Source: Tabrizicola sp. (GTDB lineage: Bacteria; Pseudomonadota; Alphaproteobacteria; Rhodobacterales; Rhodobacteraceae). From it: a stretch of DNA of 64,000 nt. The position numbers and the translations under genes are program-made. How positions within the stretch are numbered: position 1 is the stretch's first letter; every line of letters begins with the position of its first letter. The stretch spans positions 124,001 through 188,000 of the forward strand of contig NZ_JALHQD010000008.1 of the NCBI RefSeq assembly GCF_022842145.1, in the 5' to 3' direction. Below the pieces are notes generated by a model. The model searched no databases and had not been told where the DNA came from. It saw nothing but the letters and a program-made list of their open reading frames with translations. Below are positions 56,597 through 64,000 of this stretch, piece by piece.

Positions 56597-57589
56597 TCAG
56601 GCTTCCGCGGCGTTGGTGACCGCGGCCAGCCTGCCACCCGGCCAGCGTTTCAGCACCCACCAGGCAATCGCCGGGATCACCACCAGTCCGGCCGCCGTGA
56701 GTGCCAGCCCCGGCCAAAGCCAGCCGCCGCCTGCCACCAGCATGGCACTTGCCAGGGCCGCCAGCGGAAAGGTGAAGGCCCCCCAAAGCGGCGTCAGACC
56801 GGATTGCGTCACCCAGCGTCCCCCCGTCAGCAGGAGGAGCCCGTAAACCGTCCCCAGCCCCAGAAACAGCGCCGCTAGCACCGGCTTGCCCAGCAGTCCC
56901 GCCACCAGCGCCAGCAGTGCCGCCGGGGCCAGATGGATCGCCAGCAGGGGCCGCAGCGGCGCAGGCGGCACTGCTCCCGCGAACTGTTTCAGGCTCAGTC
57001 CCCAGATCGCCACCGCGACCGGAATGACCGCCCAGAACAGCGCCTCGGCCAGCAACGGCCACCCCAGCGCGAGGGCCGGTCCCGCCGCGACGATGAAACC
57101 GACGAGACTCAGATGCAGCGTCGGGTTCACCGCCCGGCTTTCCGGTGGCAGGCTGCGCAGAAGCCGCACCAAAGCAAGCGCCAGTACCGCGTGGCACGCC
57201 AGCGAAAGCACAAGCAGAACCGAGGCCACCGACGGGCTGTAGCTTGTCATCAGCCCCGCCCCCGCCATCCCGCCCATGGTCAGCGCCGCCAGCCCGGATC
57301 GCCCCGGCAGGACCCGCAGATCCTCCATCACCACCCCGGGCCGCCGCGCGATCTTCCCGGCGTAAGCCACTGCGGCAAAAGCCCAAAGCGCCACCACCAG
57401 CCCAGCCGCAAGGTCCGCCGGCCCCATGTCCCAACCCATCCGCCCCAGTCCCAGCCGCAAGGCGGCGACCAGGCCCAGAAGCCCCAGGATCGACGGAAAC
57501 ACCGCCGGAGGCGTCTTCGCGAACAGCTTCGCCCGCCGCGGCGGAAACTCCGGCGGCGGATAGCGCTTCGGGCGCGGCTCAAGGGTCAT
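56597..57589 (-). CDS. TDT/TehA-family membrane transporter
   Basis: The 330-residue protein has ten predicted membrane helices starting at about residue 25 and the SLAC1/TehA (TDT) pattern: 'TPPAVFPSILGLLGL' in helix 1, later repeated hydrophobic blocks each with a Gly/Ala-rich kink. Members export C4-dicarboxylates, sulfite or tellurite oxyanions. AGGAGG precedes the ATG, a good site. The substrate is not evident. Orientation and gap place it in a transcription unit with the PhyH gene upstream. Confidence 0.82.
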   Translation of the reverse strand: MTLEPRPKRYPPPEFPPRRAKLFAKTPPAVFPSILGLLGLVAALRLGLGRMGWDMGPADLAAGLVVALWAFAAVAYAGKIARRPGVVMEDLRVLPGRSGLAALTMGGMAGAGLMTSYSPSVASVLLVLSLACHAVLALALVRLLRSLPPESRAVNPTLHLSLVGFIVAAGPALALGWPLLAEALFWAVIPVAVAIWGLSLKQFAGAVPPAPLRPLLAIHLAPAALLALVAGLLGKPVLAALFLGLGTVYGLLLLTGGRWVTQSGLTPLWGAFTFPLAALASAMLVAGGGWLWPGLALTAAGLVVIPAIAWWVLKRWPGGRLAAVTNAAEA

Positions 57590-57689
57590 GCGGGCCTCCT
57601 GGCGGACAAAGTCATGGTTAAGCCATACTGAACGCCCACGCCCAAGTCCTTGATCTTCCTCAACCCGCCAGCCCCGCCACGCGCGGGCA

Positions 57690-58475
57690 TCAGCCCCGCA
57701 GCAGCGGAAACCAGTCCTCGCGCAGCCTTTGTCCAGCCACCATCCCATGCCCCGGAAACGGCGGCGACGTCGGCCCGGGCCGCTCGACATACCGGGCATC
57801 GTCGCCCACCAGCCGCAGCGAGAACGCCCGCCGCCGCCGCGTCGTCTTATTCCCCCGCGCCCCATGCAGGGTGCGGAAGTTGAAGGCCACGGCATCGCCC
57901 GGTTCCATCTCCCACTCCCGGATGTCCATCCCCTCGGCCTCCAGGTCCGGGACGGCCATATAATCGTCCTCGCCGGGATAGAAGTTCGTCTCCGACATCC
58001 ACCGCGTCGGCAGCACATCCTTCTTCCACAGATGCGACCCCGCCACGCAGCGCAGCGCCGCCTCCTTCACCGGGTCCAGCGGGGACCAGAAGCTGACCGT
58101 CTGCCTGCCCTCGACAAAGTAGTAGGGCCCGTCCGTGTGCCAAGGCGTCGGCTTCGTCGTCCCCGGCTCCTTCACCAGCACATGATCGTGGAAGACCTGG
58201 ACCCGCTCGGACCCCATCAGACGGGCGGCAACCTCTGCCGCTGGCGACTGCCGGATCACCGCGCCGAATTCGGGCACCTTCTGCCAGTTGCAGTAGTCGT
58301 CGAAAAAGTACCCCGGCTCGCCCGGCTTGAGCGTCGCCATCTGATGCGTCGGCGCCGCCATGTTCCGCGCGACGCCGGCCCGCAGCATCTCGACCCAGTC
58401 GGCCCAGAGCCCTTTGACCAGCACGACCCCATCGCGCTGGTAGGCCTCGACCATCTCGTCCGTCACCGTGACCAT
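57690..58475 (-). CDS. Phytanoyl-CoA dioxygenase (PhyH) family protein
   Basis: The 261-residue Fe(II)/2-oxoglutarate oxygenase has HTDGPYY (His-x-Asp, about residue 113-115) and the distal His in TLHGARGN (about residue 200) as the iron triad, with an Arg (RAFSLRLVG) for 2-oxoglutarate. The 'PGYFFDDYCNW' segment is typical of the bacterial branch. It may hydroxylate a small metabolite; relatives act on ectoine, phosphonates or acyl chains. There is no clear clue to the substrate here. Confidence 0.85.
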   Translation of the reverse strand: MVTVTDEMVEAYQRDGVVLVKGLWADWVEMLRAGVARNMAAPTHQMATLKPGEPGYFFDDYCNWQKVPEFGAVIRQSPAAEVAARLMGSERVQVFHDHVLVKEPGTTKPTPWHTDGPYYFVEGRQTVSFWSPLDPVKEAALRCVAGSHLWKKDVLPTRWMSETNFYPGEDDYMAVPDLEAEGMDIREWEMEPGDAVAFNFRTLHGARGNKTTRRRRAFSLRLVGDDARYVERPGPTSPPFPGHGMVAGQRLREDWFPLLRG

Positions 58476-58519
58476 GCGGCATCCCCCCCGTTTGCAGCCA
58501 CCCTGCCCCGGCGGTGCGG

Positions 58520-59290
58520 TCAGGGCAAGACCAGGCAGGTCGCTCCCAGCGGCCGCAACGCCGCCCCTGTCCCCAGCTTGAACCGCGCCAGTCCGGGAGC
58601 CGCCTCGGTATCCACCGATCCAAGGTCCAGCCAGCGCACCCCCTCGGCCTGCAAGGCCTCAGTCGCCCGCATCAGCATGACCCCGTGCACGCCGCACGCC
58701 TTCGCGGCCTCCGATGCCCAGCCCAGATGATAGCTCGCCGATGCGCCGTGCACGACGAAGCACATCCCCGCCCCGAACCCACCCGCCTGCCGCCATTCCC
58801 ACAGCCGGAGGGCCCCCTCGGGCAGCGCGCGCGAAAACCCCTCGGGCAACGCACGATAGCCCCGCGTTCGCTGCTGCAGCCCTTCTGCGGCCGACAACGC
58901 ATCCAGCGCCCGTCGCCCACCAGGCCGGACCCCCACGAGGCCCCGCTCTGCCGCGGCCAGCCGGTTGCGCCACTTGGCCACCAGTCCCGCCCGCAGGTCC
59001 CCGTCCAGCGACCAGACCGCGTGGTGCATCGGAGTGACCAGCGGCACCAGACCGAAACCCGCCAGCGCCGCCTCGGGCGTCGCCACGGTCACCCCCGGCC
59101 AGCGCGCCAGCCGGCGCAGCCCGGCCCGGTCCAGCCCCACTGCGCGAGAGATCAGGCGCAGCCTCCCCCGCTCCACCGCCAGAACCCCGTCAAGCCAGCG
59201 CGCCCGGGCACCACAAGCCTCGACCGCCGCCGCATAGACGGCGCTTTGCTGGAAGGGCAGGAAGCCTGCGGTTTCACCGAAATCGAACAT
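58520..59290 (-). CDS. GNAT/FemAB-like acyltransferase domain protein
   Basis: The 256-residue protein begins 'FDFGETAGFLPFQQSAVYAAA' (in short: an N-terminal GNAT-type block) and has 'GGFGAGMCFVVHGASASYHLGW..EAAKACGVHGVMLM.A.....GVRWLDLGSVDTEAAPGLARFKLGTG'-type C-terminal half (motif: GASASYHLGW; DLGSVDTE; FKLGTG). This is the FemAB/peptidoglycan-interpeptide-bridge type of GNAT fold. The acceptor is unknown. It is divergent from the 47-residue gene. Confidence 0.72.
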   Translation of the reverse strand: MFDFGETAGFLPFQQSAVYAAAVEACGARARWLDGVLAVERGRLRLISRAVGLDRAGLRRLARWPGVTVATPEAALAGFGLVPLVTPMHHAVWSLDGDLRAGLVAKWRNRLAAAERGLVGVRPGGRRALDALSAAEGLQQRTRGYRALPEGFSRALPEGALRLWEWRQAGGFGAGMCFVVHGASASYHLGWASEAAKACGVHGVMLMRATEALQAEGVRWLDLGSVDTEAAPGLARFKLGTGAALRPLGATCLVLP

Positions 59291-59319
59291 GCCGACATTA
59301 ACGACGGCAAAACCTTTCC

Positions 59320-59463
59320 ATGCCCTTAATCAAACCCATGAAACGCGTCTCGCTTCGCAAGGCCATCGCGCCCACGCCGCGGTTCACCCTTTGGGTGCCG
59401 GCGTCCATCGCGCTTGGCCTGTCGCTTTTCTGGCTTGGTCTCCTCGCCCTCATACGGCTTTGA
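59320..59463 (+). CDS. 47-residue single-helix membrane peptide
   Basis: The frame encodes a basic N-terminus (MKRVSLRKAIAPTPR from the second Met) and one hydrophobic helix WVPASIALGLSLFWLGLLAL (about 26-45), ending LIRL. Two ATGs are possible, six codons apart. Inside-positive charge predicts the N-terminus in the cytoplasm. No homology is recognised. It is divergent from the GNAT gene and lies about 80 bases before the LacI gene. Confidence 0.45.
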   Translation: MPLIKPMKRVSLRKAIAPTPRFTLWVPASIALGLSLFWLGLLALIRL

Positions 59464-59543
59464 CCTTGCGTTAATCTTTGACGCCCCCGGCCCCGACGTC
59501 TATGGTCCCCCCGGTCCTGACCGTATCGAGTAGCCGCCCCGCG

Positions 59544-60572
59544 ATGAACCTCAAGGAACTCGCCCACAAGCTCTGCCTCTCGCCGACGACGGTCTCGCGT
59601 GCCCTGAACGGCTACCCCGAGGTGAATGAGGCCACCCGCACCCGGGTGATGGCCGCCGCCAAGGAACACAACTATCATCCGAACACCCGGGCGATCCGCC
59701 TGGCCACCGGCCGCGCGATGGCCGTCGGTCACGTCATCCCCATCGCCACCCGGCACGAGATTGTGAACCCCGTGTTCGCCGACTTCATCGCCGGTGCGGG
59801 CGAGACCTACAGCCGCAACGACTACGACATGCTTCTCTCGGTCGTGCCCGATGACCAGGAAGAGCAGACCTACCGCGCCATGAAGGTGAAGGGGAACGTG
59901 GACGGAGTGATCGTCCATTCCCCACGCGAAGATGACCCCCGGATCCCGCTTCTGCGCGACATCGGGCTTCCCTTTGTCGTGCACGGGCGCGCCACCGGCA
60001 CCACCGTGCCCTATTCCTGGCTGGACGTGAACAACCGCCGCGCCTTCCTTCGGGCGACCGAATACCTCCTTGACCTCGGACACAGCCGCATCGCGCTGGT
60101 CAATGGCTTGGAGTACATGGATTTCGCCATCCGCCGCCGCCGCGGCTATGTCGAGGCGCTGGAGGCGCGCGGCCTGCAGGTCAACCCAGCCCTCATGTCT
60201 TCGGACGAGATGAGCGAAGTCGCCGGTTTCCGTGCCGCAGAACGGATGCTGAAAAACCCGAACCCGCCCACCGCGTTCCTGGCGTCCTCGATGATTTCAG
60301 GCATGGGCGTGCGTCGCGCCATTGAAAGTGCGGGGCTGGTCCTTGGCCGGGACGTCTCGCTGATCGTCTTCGACGACGACCTCAGCTACATGAAGAACGG
60401 TGAGGACAAGCCGATCTTCACCGCGATGCGCTCTTCGGTGCGCGAGGCTGGCAAGCTGGTGGCCGAGCTTCTTCTGGACCGGATTGCCAACCCCGGCCAA
60501 CCGCCCGCCGAGCAGCTTCTTGAAGCCGAACTGGTCGAGGGCATGTCCACCGGCCCCGCCCCAAATCCCTGA
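59544..60572 (+). CDS. LacI-family sugar-responsive regulator
   Basis: The 342-residue regulator has a LacI-type helix-turn-helix (MNLKELAHKLCLSPTTVSRALNGYPEVNEATRTRV pattern; first 55 residues) and a periplasmic-binding-like sensor domain (about 62-335). It is followed by a LacI-type operator and glucokinase. This suggests it controls glk and perhaps sugar transport genes elsewhere. The AglR/alpha-glucoside subgroup is plausible from the glk neighbour. The start with ATG is chosen where HTH similarity begins; upstream frame adds nothing. Confidence 0.88.
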   Translation: MNLKELAHKLCLSPTTVSRALNGYPEVNEATRTRVMAAAKEHNYHPNTRAIRLATGRAMAVGHVIPIATRHEIVNPVFADFIAGAGETYSRNDYDMLLSVVPDDQEEQTYRAMKVKGNVDGVIVHSPREDDPRIPLLRDIGLPFVVHGRATGTTVPYSWLDVNNRRAFLRATEYLLDLGHSRIALVNGLEYMDFAIRRRRGYVEALEARGLQVNPALMSSDEMSEVAGFRAAERMLKNPNPPTAFLASSMISGMGVRRAIESAGLVLGRDVSLIVFDDDLSYMKNGEDKPIFTAMRSSVREAGKLVAELLLDRIANPGQPPAEQLLEAELVEGMSTGPAPNP

Positions 60573-60573
60573 T

Positions 60574-60587
60574 CCGAAGCGCTTTCA
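60574..60587. promoter_or_regulatory. LacI-family operator before glk
   Basis: CCGAAGCGCTTTCA contains the perfect 8-base palindrome AAGCGCTT with the conserved TTTCA flank. It matches 11 of 14 positions of the TGAAAGCGCTTTCA consensus typical of LacI-type operators with central CG. It lies 81 bases before the glk start and directly after the LacI gene. Confidence 0.75.
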
Positions 60588-60668
60588 AATCACTGGCGCG
60601 GCCCGCAGTTTCCCCGTATCACGCCCACCAAGACGCGCTTCCTGCCTCATGACCCACGGACCGGCCCC

Positions 60669-61640
60669 ATGACCCTAGCGATCCTTGCCGACATCGGCGG
60701 CACCAACACCCGCGTCGCACTGGCGGAAGGCACCTCGGTCAGGATCGACTCGATCCGTCGCTTCCCGAATGCCGAATACCAGGCCCGCGGGCAGGACATC
60801 GCCCATGTGCTGCGCGACTACCTGGACCAGACGGGCGCCTCCGTATCGGGCGCCTGCGTCGCTGCCGCCGGCCCGGTGCAGGACGGCGTGGCCGAGATGA
60901 CGAACCTTTCCTGGGTGATCGACGGCGCCAAGCTGACCGGGGCGACCGGAGCGAGCCGCGTGGCGATCCTGAACGACCTTCAGGCCCAGGGTCAGGCGCT
61001 GGGTCACATCGCACCGGGGAACCTGCGCCGTGTGATCGACGGACCCCAGACCAATGGCTCGATGCTGGTTGTGGGCCTCGGGACCGGCGTCAACGCAGCA
61101 CCCGTCCACCCTGCACCCAAGGGCCGCGTCGTGCCGCCTTCGGAATGCGGCCACGTGAACATGCCGGTCCGGACGGAAGAGGACTTCCAGCTTATCCGCT
61201 TCATCGAACAGAAGCTGAAGGCGGAAGGCGACGTCCCCCATGCCGGGGTCGAGGAAGTCCTGGCCGGTCGCGGTCTTGCCAACCTGCACGCCTTCGCCGC
61301 CTATGCCGCCGGGCACCCCTCCAGCCTGTCCTCGGCCGAAGTTCTTGCGGCGCTGGAAGCCGAGGACGCCACCGCCGCCCATGCAGCCAGACTTTACGTT
61401 CACATCCTGGGCCAGATGTTGGCCGATCTCGCGCTGATCCACCTGCCCTACGGCGGGATCTACCTGATCGGCGGCATGTCCCGGGCCATGACCCCGCATT
61501 TCGCCCGATTCGGACTTGAACGCTCGTTCCGCGAAGCGCGCCGGGTGGACCTTTTGCAAAAGGACTTCTCGGTCACCGTGGTGGAAGACGATTACGCCGC
61601 CCTCACCGGCTGCGCTGTCTACTTGGAGACCGTTGTCTGA
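60669..61640 (+). CDS. glk: Glucokinase
   Basis: Glk phosphorylates glucose to glucose 6-phosphate. The 323-residue protein is of the bacterial Glk type (PF02685), with DIGGTNTRVAL (about residue 8-18), NDLQAQG (about 100), GLGTGVNAA (about 136), and SECGHVN (about 157). Zinc-binding cysteines of the ROK family are not present. It follows the LacI gene by about 95 bases, with the operator between, so glk is probably induced by a sugar. Confidence 0.93.
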   Translation: MTLAILADIGGTNTRVALAEGTSVRIDSIRRFPNAEYQARGQDIAHVLRDYLDQTGASVSGACVAAAGPVQDGVAEMTNLSWVIDGAKLTGATGASRVAILNDLQAQGQALGHIAPGNLRRVIDGPQTNGSMLVVGLGTGVNAAPVHPAPKGRVVPPSECGHVNMPVRTEEDFQLIRFIEQKLKAEGDVPHAGVEEVLAGRGLANLHAFAAYAAGHPSSLSSAEVLAALEAEDATAAHAARLYVHILGQMLADLALIHLPYGGIYLIGGMSRAMTPHFARFGLERSFREARRVDLLQKDFSVTVVEDDYAALTGCAVYLETVV

Positions 61641-61721
61641 ACCGGATTGTGCCGGATTAACAATCAAGTAGCTGGCGTTGTTCAAGCAGACTTTCGCATC
61701 GCATTGCCTTGTACATACGCG

Positions 61722-62387
61722 TCATCCGTCAATGCCCAACCTCTCGCGGATGAACTGCAAGGCCGCTCCAAGGCCGTCGGGCGAAATCCCGTGGCCGGTG
61801 GCTTTCATGATGTGCCCATAGGTCGGGAACTCCGCCGCTGTCAGCGCATTGCCGGCCTTTGACATGTCGGAGAACGGCACAACCGGGTCCTGATCCCCGT
61901 GGATCAGCAGGATCGGAGGTTTCACGGTTGCTTGCGTCGCCAGCAGCTCCGGCCGCAGCAGGCGTCCCGAGATCGCAACCACGCCCGCGACGGCCGCGGC
62001 ACGACGCGGCGCCACATGCATCGCCATCATCGCGCCCTGGCTGAACCCGACCAGCACCATCTGGTCCGGGCGCAGCGCCTCGTCCTGCAGCAGCCGGTCC
62101 AGAAATCCGTTCAGGTCATCTGCCGCGGCATCCAGCCCCGCCTCGGCCGCAGCCTGCGCCGATCCGTCGAGCCAGGGAATCGGGAACCACTGCGCGCCGA
62201 AGCCGCCGCCCGCACAACGCTCCGGCGCGTCAGGTGCCGCAAATGCCACCCCCGGCAAATGTTGCTGCATCGGGTCGGCAAGTCCCAGAAGGTCGTTTCC
62301 ATCCGCACCATAGCCATGCAGAAACACAATCATGCCAACGGCTTGACCCTTCTCCACGCCTGCCCGTCCGAACCGCAACTCCCGCAT
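61722..62387 (-). CDS. Alpha/beta hydrolase (carboxylesterase/phospholipase family)
   Basis: The 221-residue protein is of the phospholipase/carboxylesterase (Abhydrolase_2) group. The nucleophile Ser lies in VLVGFSQGAMMA (about residue 117), Asp in HGDQDPVVP (about 172), and His in TGHGIS (about 205). The oxyanion region is LHGYGADGNDL (about 24). There is no signal peptide. Its ATG lies one base after the stop of the DNA glycosylase gene, so it is translated with that gene. Confidence 0.88.
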   Translation of the reverse strand: MRELRFGRAGVEKGQAVGMIVFLHGYGADGNDLLGLADPMQQHLPGVAFAAPDAPERCAGGGFGAQWFPIPWLDGSAQAAAEAGLDAAADDLNGFLDRLLQDEALRPDQMVLVGFSQGAMMAMHVAPRRAAAVAGVVAISGRLLRPELLATQATVKPPILLIHGDQDPVVPFSDMSKAGNALTAAEFPTYGHIMKATGHGISPDGLGAALQFIRERLGIDG

Positions 62388-62388
62388 G

Positions 62389-63015
62389 TCAAATCCCTTC
62401 CCGATCTTTCGCCACCCGGTAGTAGGCCCAAAGAATCCGCGCCGCAACCGACCGCCAGGGCGACCAGTCTTCAGCCATTTGGCGCAATGCCTTCTCGGAT
62501 GGCCGCGCCTCCAGCCCGAAGAGCATCCGCGCGGCCTCCTGCAAGGCCAGATCGCCGGGCGCAAACACATCCGCCCGCCCCAGCGCGAACATCGCATAGA
62601 TCTCGGCCGTCCAGATGCCGATCCCCGGCACCGCAACCAGGGTTTTCACGACCTCGACATCAGGAACGGCCCGCAACCCGTTGAAATCGATACCAGCCCC
62701 GGCCAAAGCGCGCCCATAACGCGCCTTCTGCCGCGACAGGCCCGCCGCGCGAAGATCCTCGTCGGACGCCGCCGCCATCGCAGCCGCTTCGGTCAATCCC
62801 ATCCCCTCCAGCCGCGCCCAGATCGCCCGCGCCGAGGCGACCGATACCTGCTGCCCCACGATCGCGCGCAACAGCGCCGGAAACCCGTCCTCTTCCCGCC
62901 GCAAGGGCAGCGCACCCACCAAAGGCAAGGCCCGCGCAAAGGCCGGCTCGCGCTGGCCAAGCCAGGCCGCACCTTCCGCCACGCAGTCCAGGGAATGAAT
63001 GATCCGTCCCACCAT
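62389..63015 (-). CDS. DNA-3-methyladenine glycosylase II family (HhH-GPD)
   Basis: The 208-residue protein has the helix-hairpin-helix-GPD fold: 'VGQQVSVASARAIWARL' (about residue 52), the hairpin LVAVPGIGIWTAEIYAMFALG (about 127-147), and the catalytic Asp in FAPGDLALQ (about 155). No 4Fe-4S cysteines are present, which fits AlkA/MagI-type rather than Nth. It should remove alkylated bases. A copy of the dispersed repeat sits directly before the ATG. Confidence 0.9.
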   Translation of the reverse strand: MVGRIIHSLDCVAEGAAWLGQREPAFARALPLVGALPLRREEDGFPALLRAIVGQQVSVASARAIWARLEGMGLTEAAAMAAASDEDLRAAGLSRQKARYGRALAGAGIDFNGLRAVPDVEVVKTLVAVPGIGIWTAEIYAMFALGRADVFAPGDLALQEAARMLFGLEARPSEKALRQMAEDWSPWRSVAARILWAYYRVAKDREGI

Positions 63016-63027
63016 GTTTTCTGTCTA

Positions 63028-63048
63028 CAAATATCCCCGCCCGAAGCA
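63028..63048 (-). repeat. Dispersed intergenic repeat, copy 3 (diverged)
   Basis: The 21-base core CAAATATCCCCGCC...GAAGCA matches the other two copies with two changes. It begins 13 bases upstream of the alkA-type ATG (minus strand), as copy 1 does for rsmA at slightly more distance. Confidence 0.5.
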
Positions 63049-63097
63049 ACCGACATCTCCCCTTGCCGTTCCGCCGCAAGCCTCCTACCGATACCGC

Positions 63098-64000
63098 ATG
63101 ACCAACGACTCCACCGCCCGCCGGAATGTTCTTGTCCTTGTCGCTGCCCAGGCCGTGCTCGGCGCGCAGTTGCCGATGATCTTCACCATCGCGGGCCTCG
63201 CCGGGTCAAGCCTGGCACCGAACGTCTGCTGGGCCACATTGCCCATCACCATGATGGTCATCGGCTCCATGCTGACGGCCACACCGCTTTCCATGCTGAT
63301 GCAGCGCTTCGGCCGCCGCGCCGGGTTCTTCTTTGGCGCCGCCGGGGGGGCTGCCGGGGCCGCCATCGGCGCCTACGGCCTCTCGACCAGCAGCTTCACC
63401 ACCTTCTGCATTGGCGCACTCATCTCTGGCATCTACATGTCCGCCAACGGCTTTTACCGCTTTGCCGCCGTCGACACCGCGTCCGAGGCGTTCCGGCCCA
63501 AGGCGATCAGCTGGGTCATGGCCGGGGGCCTCCTTTCTGCCGTCGTCGGCCCGCAACTGGTGAAAGTCACCGCGGACGAAATGGCCGTCCCCTTCCTCGG
63601 CTCCTACCTCGCCGTCATCGTCCTGAACCTCGTCGGCTCCGTCCTCTTCCTCGCGCTCGACATCCCCAAACCCAAGCCGCCGGCCGAGGGCAGCCCCCTG
63701 GGTCGCAGCCGGGCCGAGCTGATCCGCAATCCGACGATCCTTGTCGCGATGATCTGCGCAACCGTCTCCTACGCGCTGATGAACCTGGTGATGACGTCCT
63801 CGCCTTTGGCCGTCGTCGGCTGCGGCTTCGACAAGGGCAACGCCGCCGATGTCGTCACCGCCCACGTTCTGGCCATGTACGCCCCCAGCTTCTTCACCGG
63901 CCACCTCATCGCCCGTTTCGGGACCGAGAGGATTATCGCCCTCGGCCTCACCATCCTCGCCGGAGCAGGGGCCGTCGCGATGGCTGGTGTGCAGCTCGAG
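63098..64000 (+). CDS. MFS transporter, 3' end cut by the window
   Basis: The first 301 residues show about nine membrane helices of a major facilitator. Motif A between helices 2 and 3 is modified ('MLMQRFGRRAGFFFGA'). The N-terminus is MTNDSTARRNVLVLVAAQAV. The middle loop is Pro-rich (DIPKPKPPAEGSPLG). The substrate is not evident. The frame is open at the right edge, so the length is unknown. Confidence 0.85.
   Translation, partial: MTNDSTARRNVLVLVAAQAVLGAQLPMIFTIAGLAGSSLAPNVCWATLPITMMVIGSMLTATPLSMLMQRFGRRAGFFFGAAGGAAGAAIGAYGLSTSSFTTFCIGALISGIYMSANGFYRFAAVDTASEAFRPKAISWVMAGGLLSAVVGPQLVKVTADEMAVPFLGSYLAVIVLNLVGSVLFLALDIPKPKPPAEGSPLGRSRAELIRNPTILVAMICATVSYALMNLVMTSSPLAVVGCGFDKGNAADVVTAHVLAMYAPSFFTGHLIARFGTERIIALGLTILAGAGAVAMAGVQLE

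Overview
The window is about 64 kb of GC-rich chromosome that reads as ordinary alphaproteobacterial DNA of the Rhodobacterales (Paracoccaceae) type. Supporting this are the lptF-lptG-lptD-surA-pdxA-rsmA operon divergent from pepA, a CckA-type hybrid kinase, a HemB without the zinc-site cysteines, a Hint-domain protein of the kind common in this order, and very strong G/C preference at third codon positions. I see no rRNA, tRNA, CRISPR array, prophage, integrase or insertion sequence. The last gene, an MFS transporter, runs off the right edge.

Layout. Positions 1-3200 hold a degenerate Hint-domain protein, a stand-alone TfoX C-terminal domain protein, a 43-residue Gln-rich peptide, an M20 amidohydrolase and a DUF1304 membrane protein. 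At 3.2-11.2 kb are a DUF1800/DUF1501 export-type pair, a very large soluble hybrid histidine kinase with several PAS domains, and a choline-kinase-like phosphotransferase. At 11.2-18.7 kb the minus-strand outer-membrane biogenesis operon has genes that overlap or abut. At 18.9-29.5 kb are pepA-holC, a retroviral-type aspartic protease, MarC, an ABC-F ATPase, ndk, rpe-gph, a LuxR solo and rpsB-tsf. At 29.8-35.8 kb are an enolase-superfamily enzyme, a homocysteine-methyltransferase-like protein, a TetR regulator and a psuK-DUF1349-psuG pseudouridine catabolism cluster. At 35.8-44.1 kb are patatin plus 3-hydroxybutyrate dehydrogenase, a peptide-binding protein with an entericidin, a remnant of a universal stress protein beside an XRE-cupin regulator, and a ligase-FrnE-MFS cluster. 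At 44.1-56.5 kb are mfd, hemB, cckA, rsmB, a zeta-toxin-like kinase, guaB and a glutamine amidotransferase. At 56.6-64 kb are a TDT transporter, a PhyH oxygenase, a GNAT-like protein, a LacI regulator with glucokinase, a carboxylesterase and a DNA glycosylase.

The clearest non-coding signals are these. A 70-base three-way-junction palindrome lies between hemB and cckA. A dispersed repeat of about 33 bases occurs three times. An intrinsic terminator between divergent bdhA and a peptide-binding protein has no visible upstream gene, which suggests a small RNA. A LacI-type operator sits directly before glk. Three convergent gene pairs share one CTAG as both stop codons. I found no convincing undescribed multi-gene defence or biosynthetic system. 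The findings are candidates to check.
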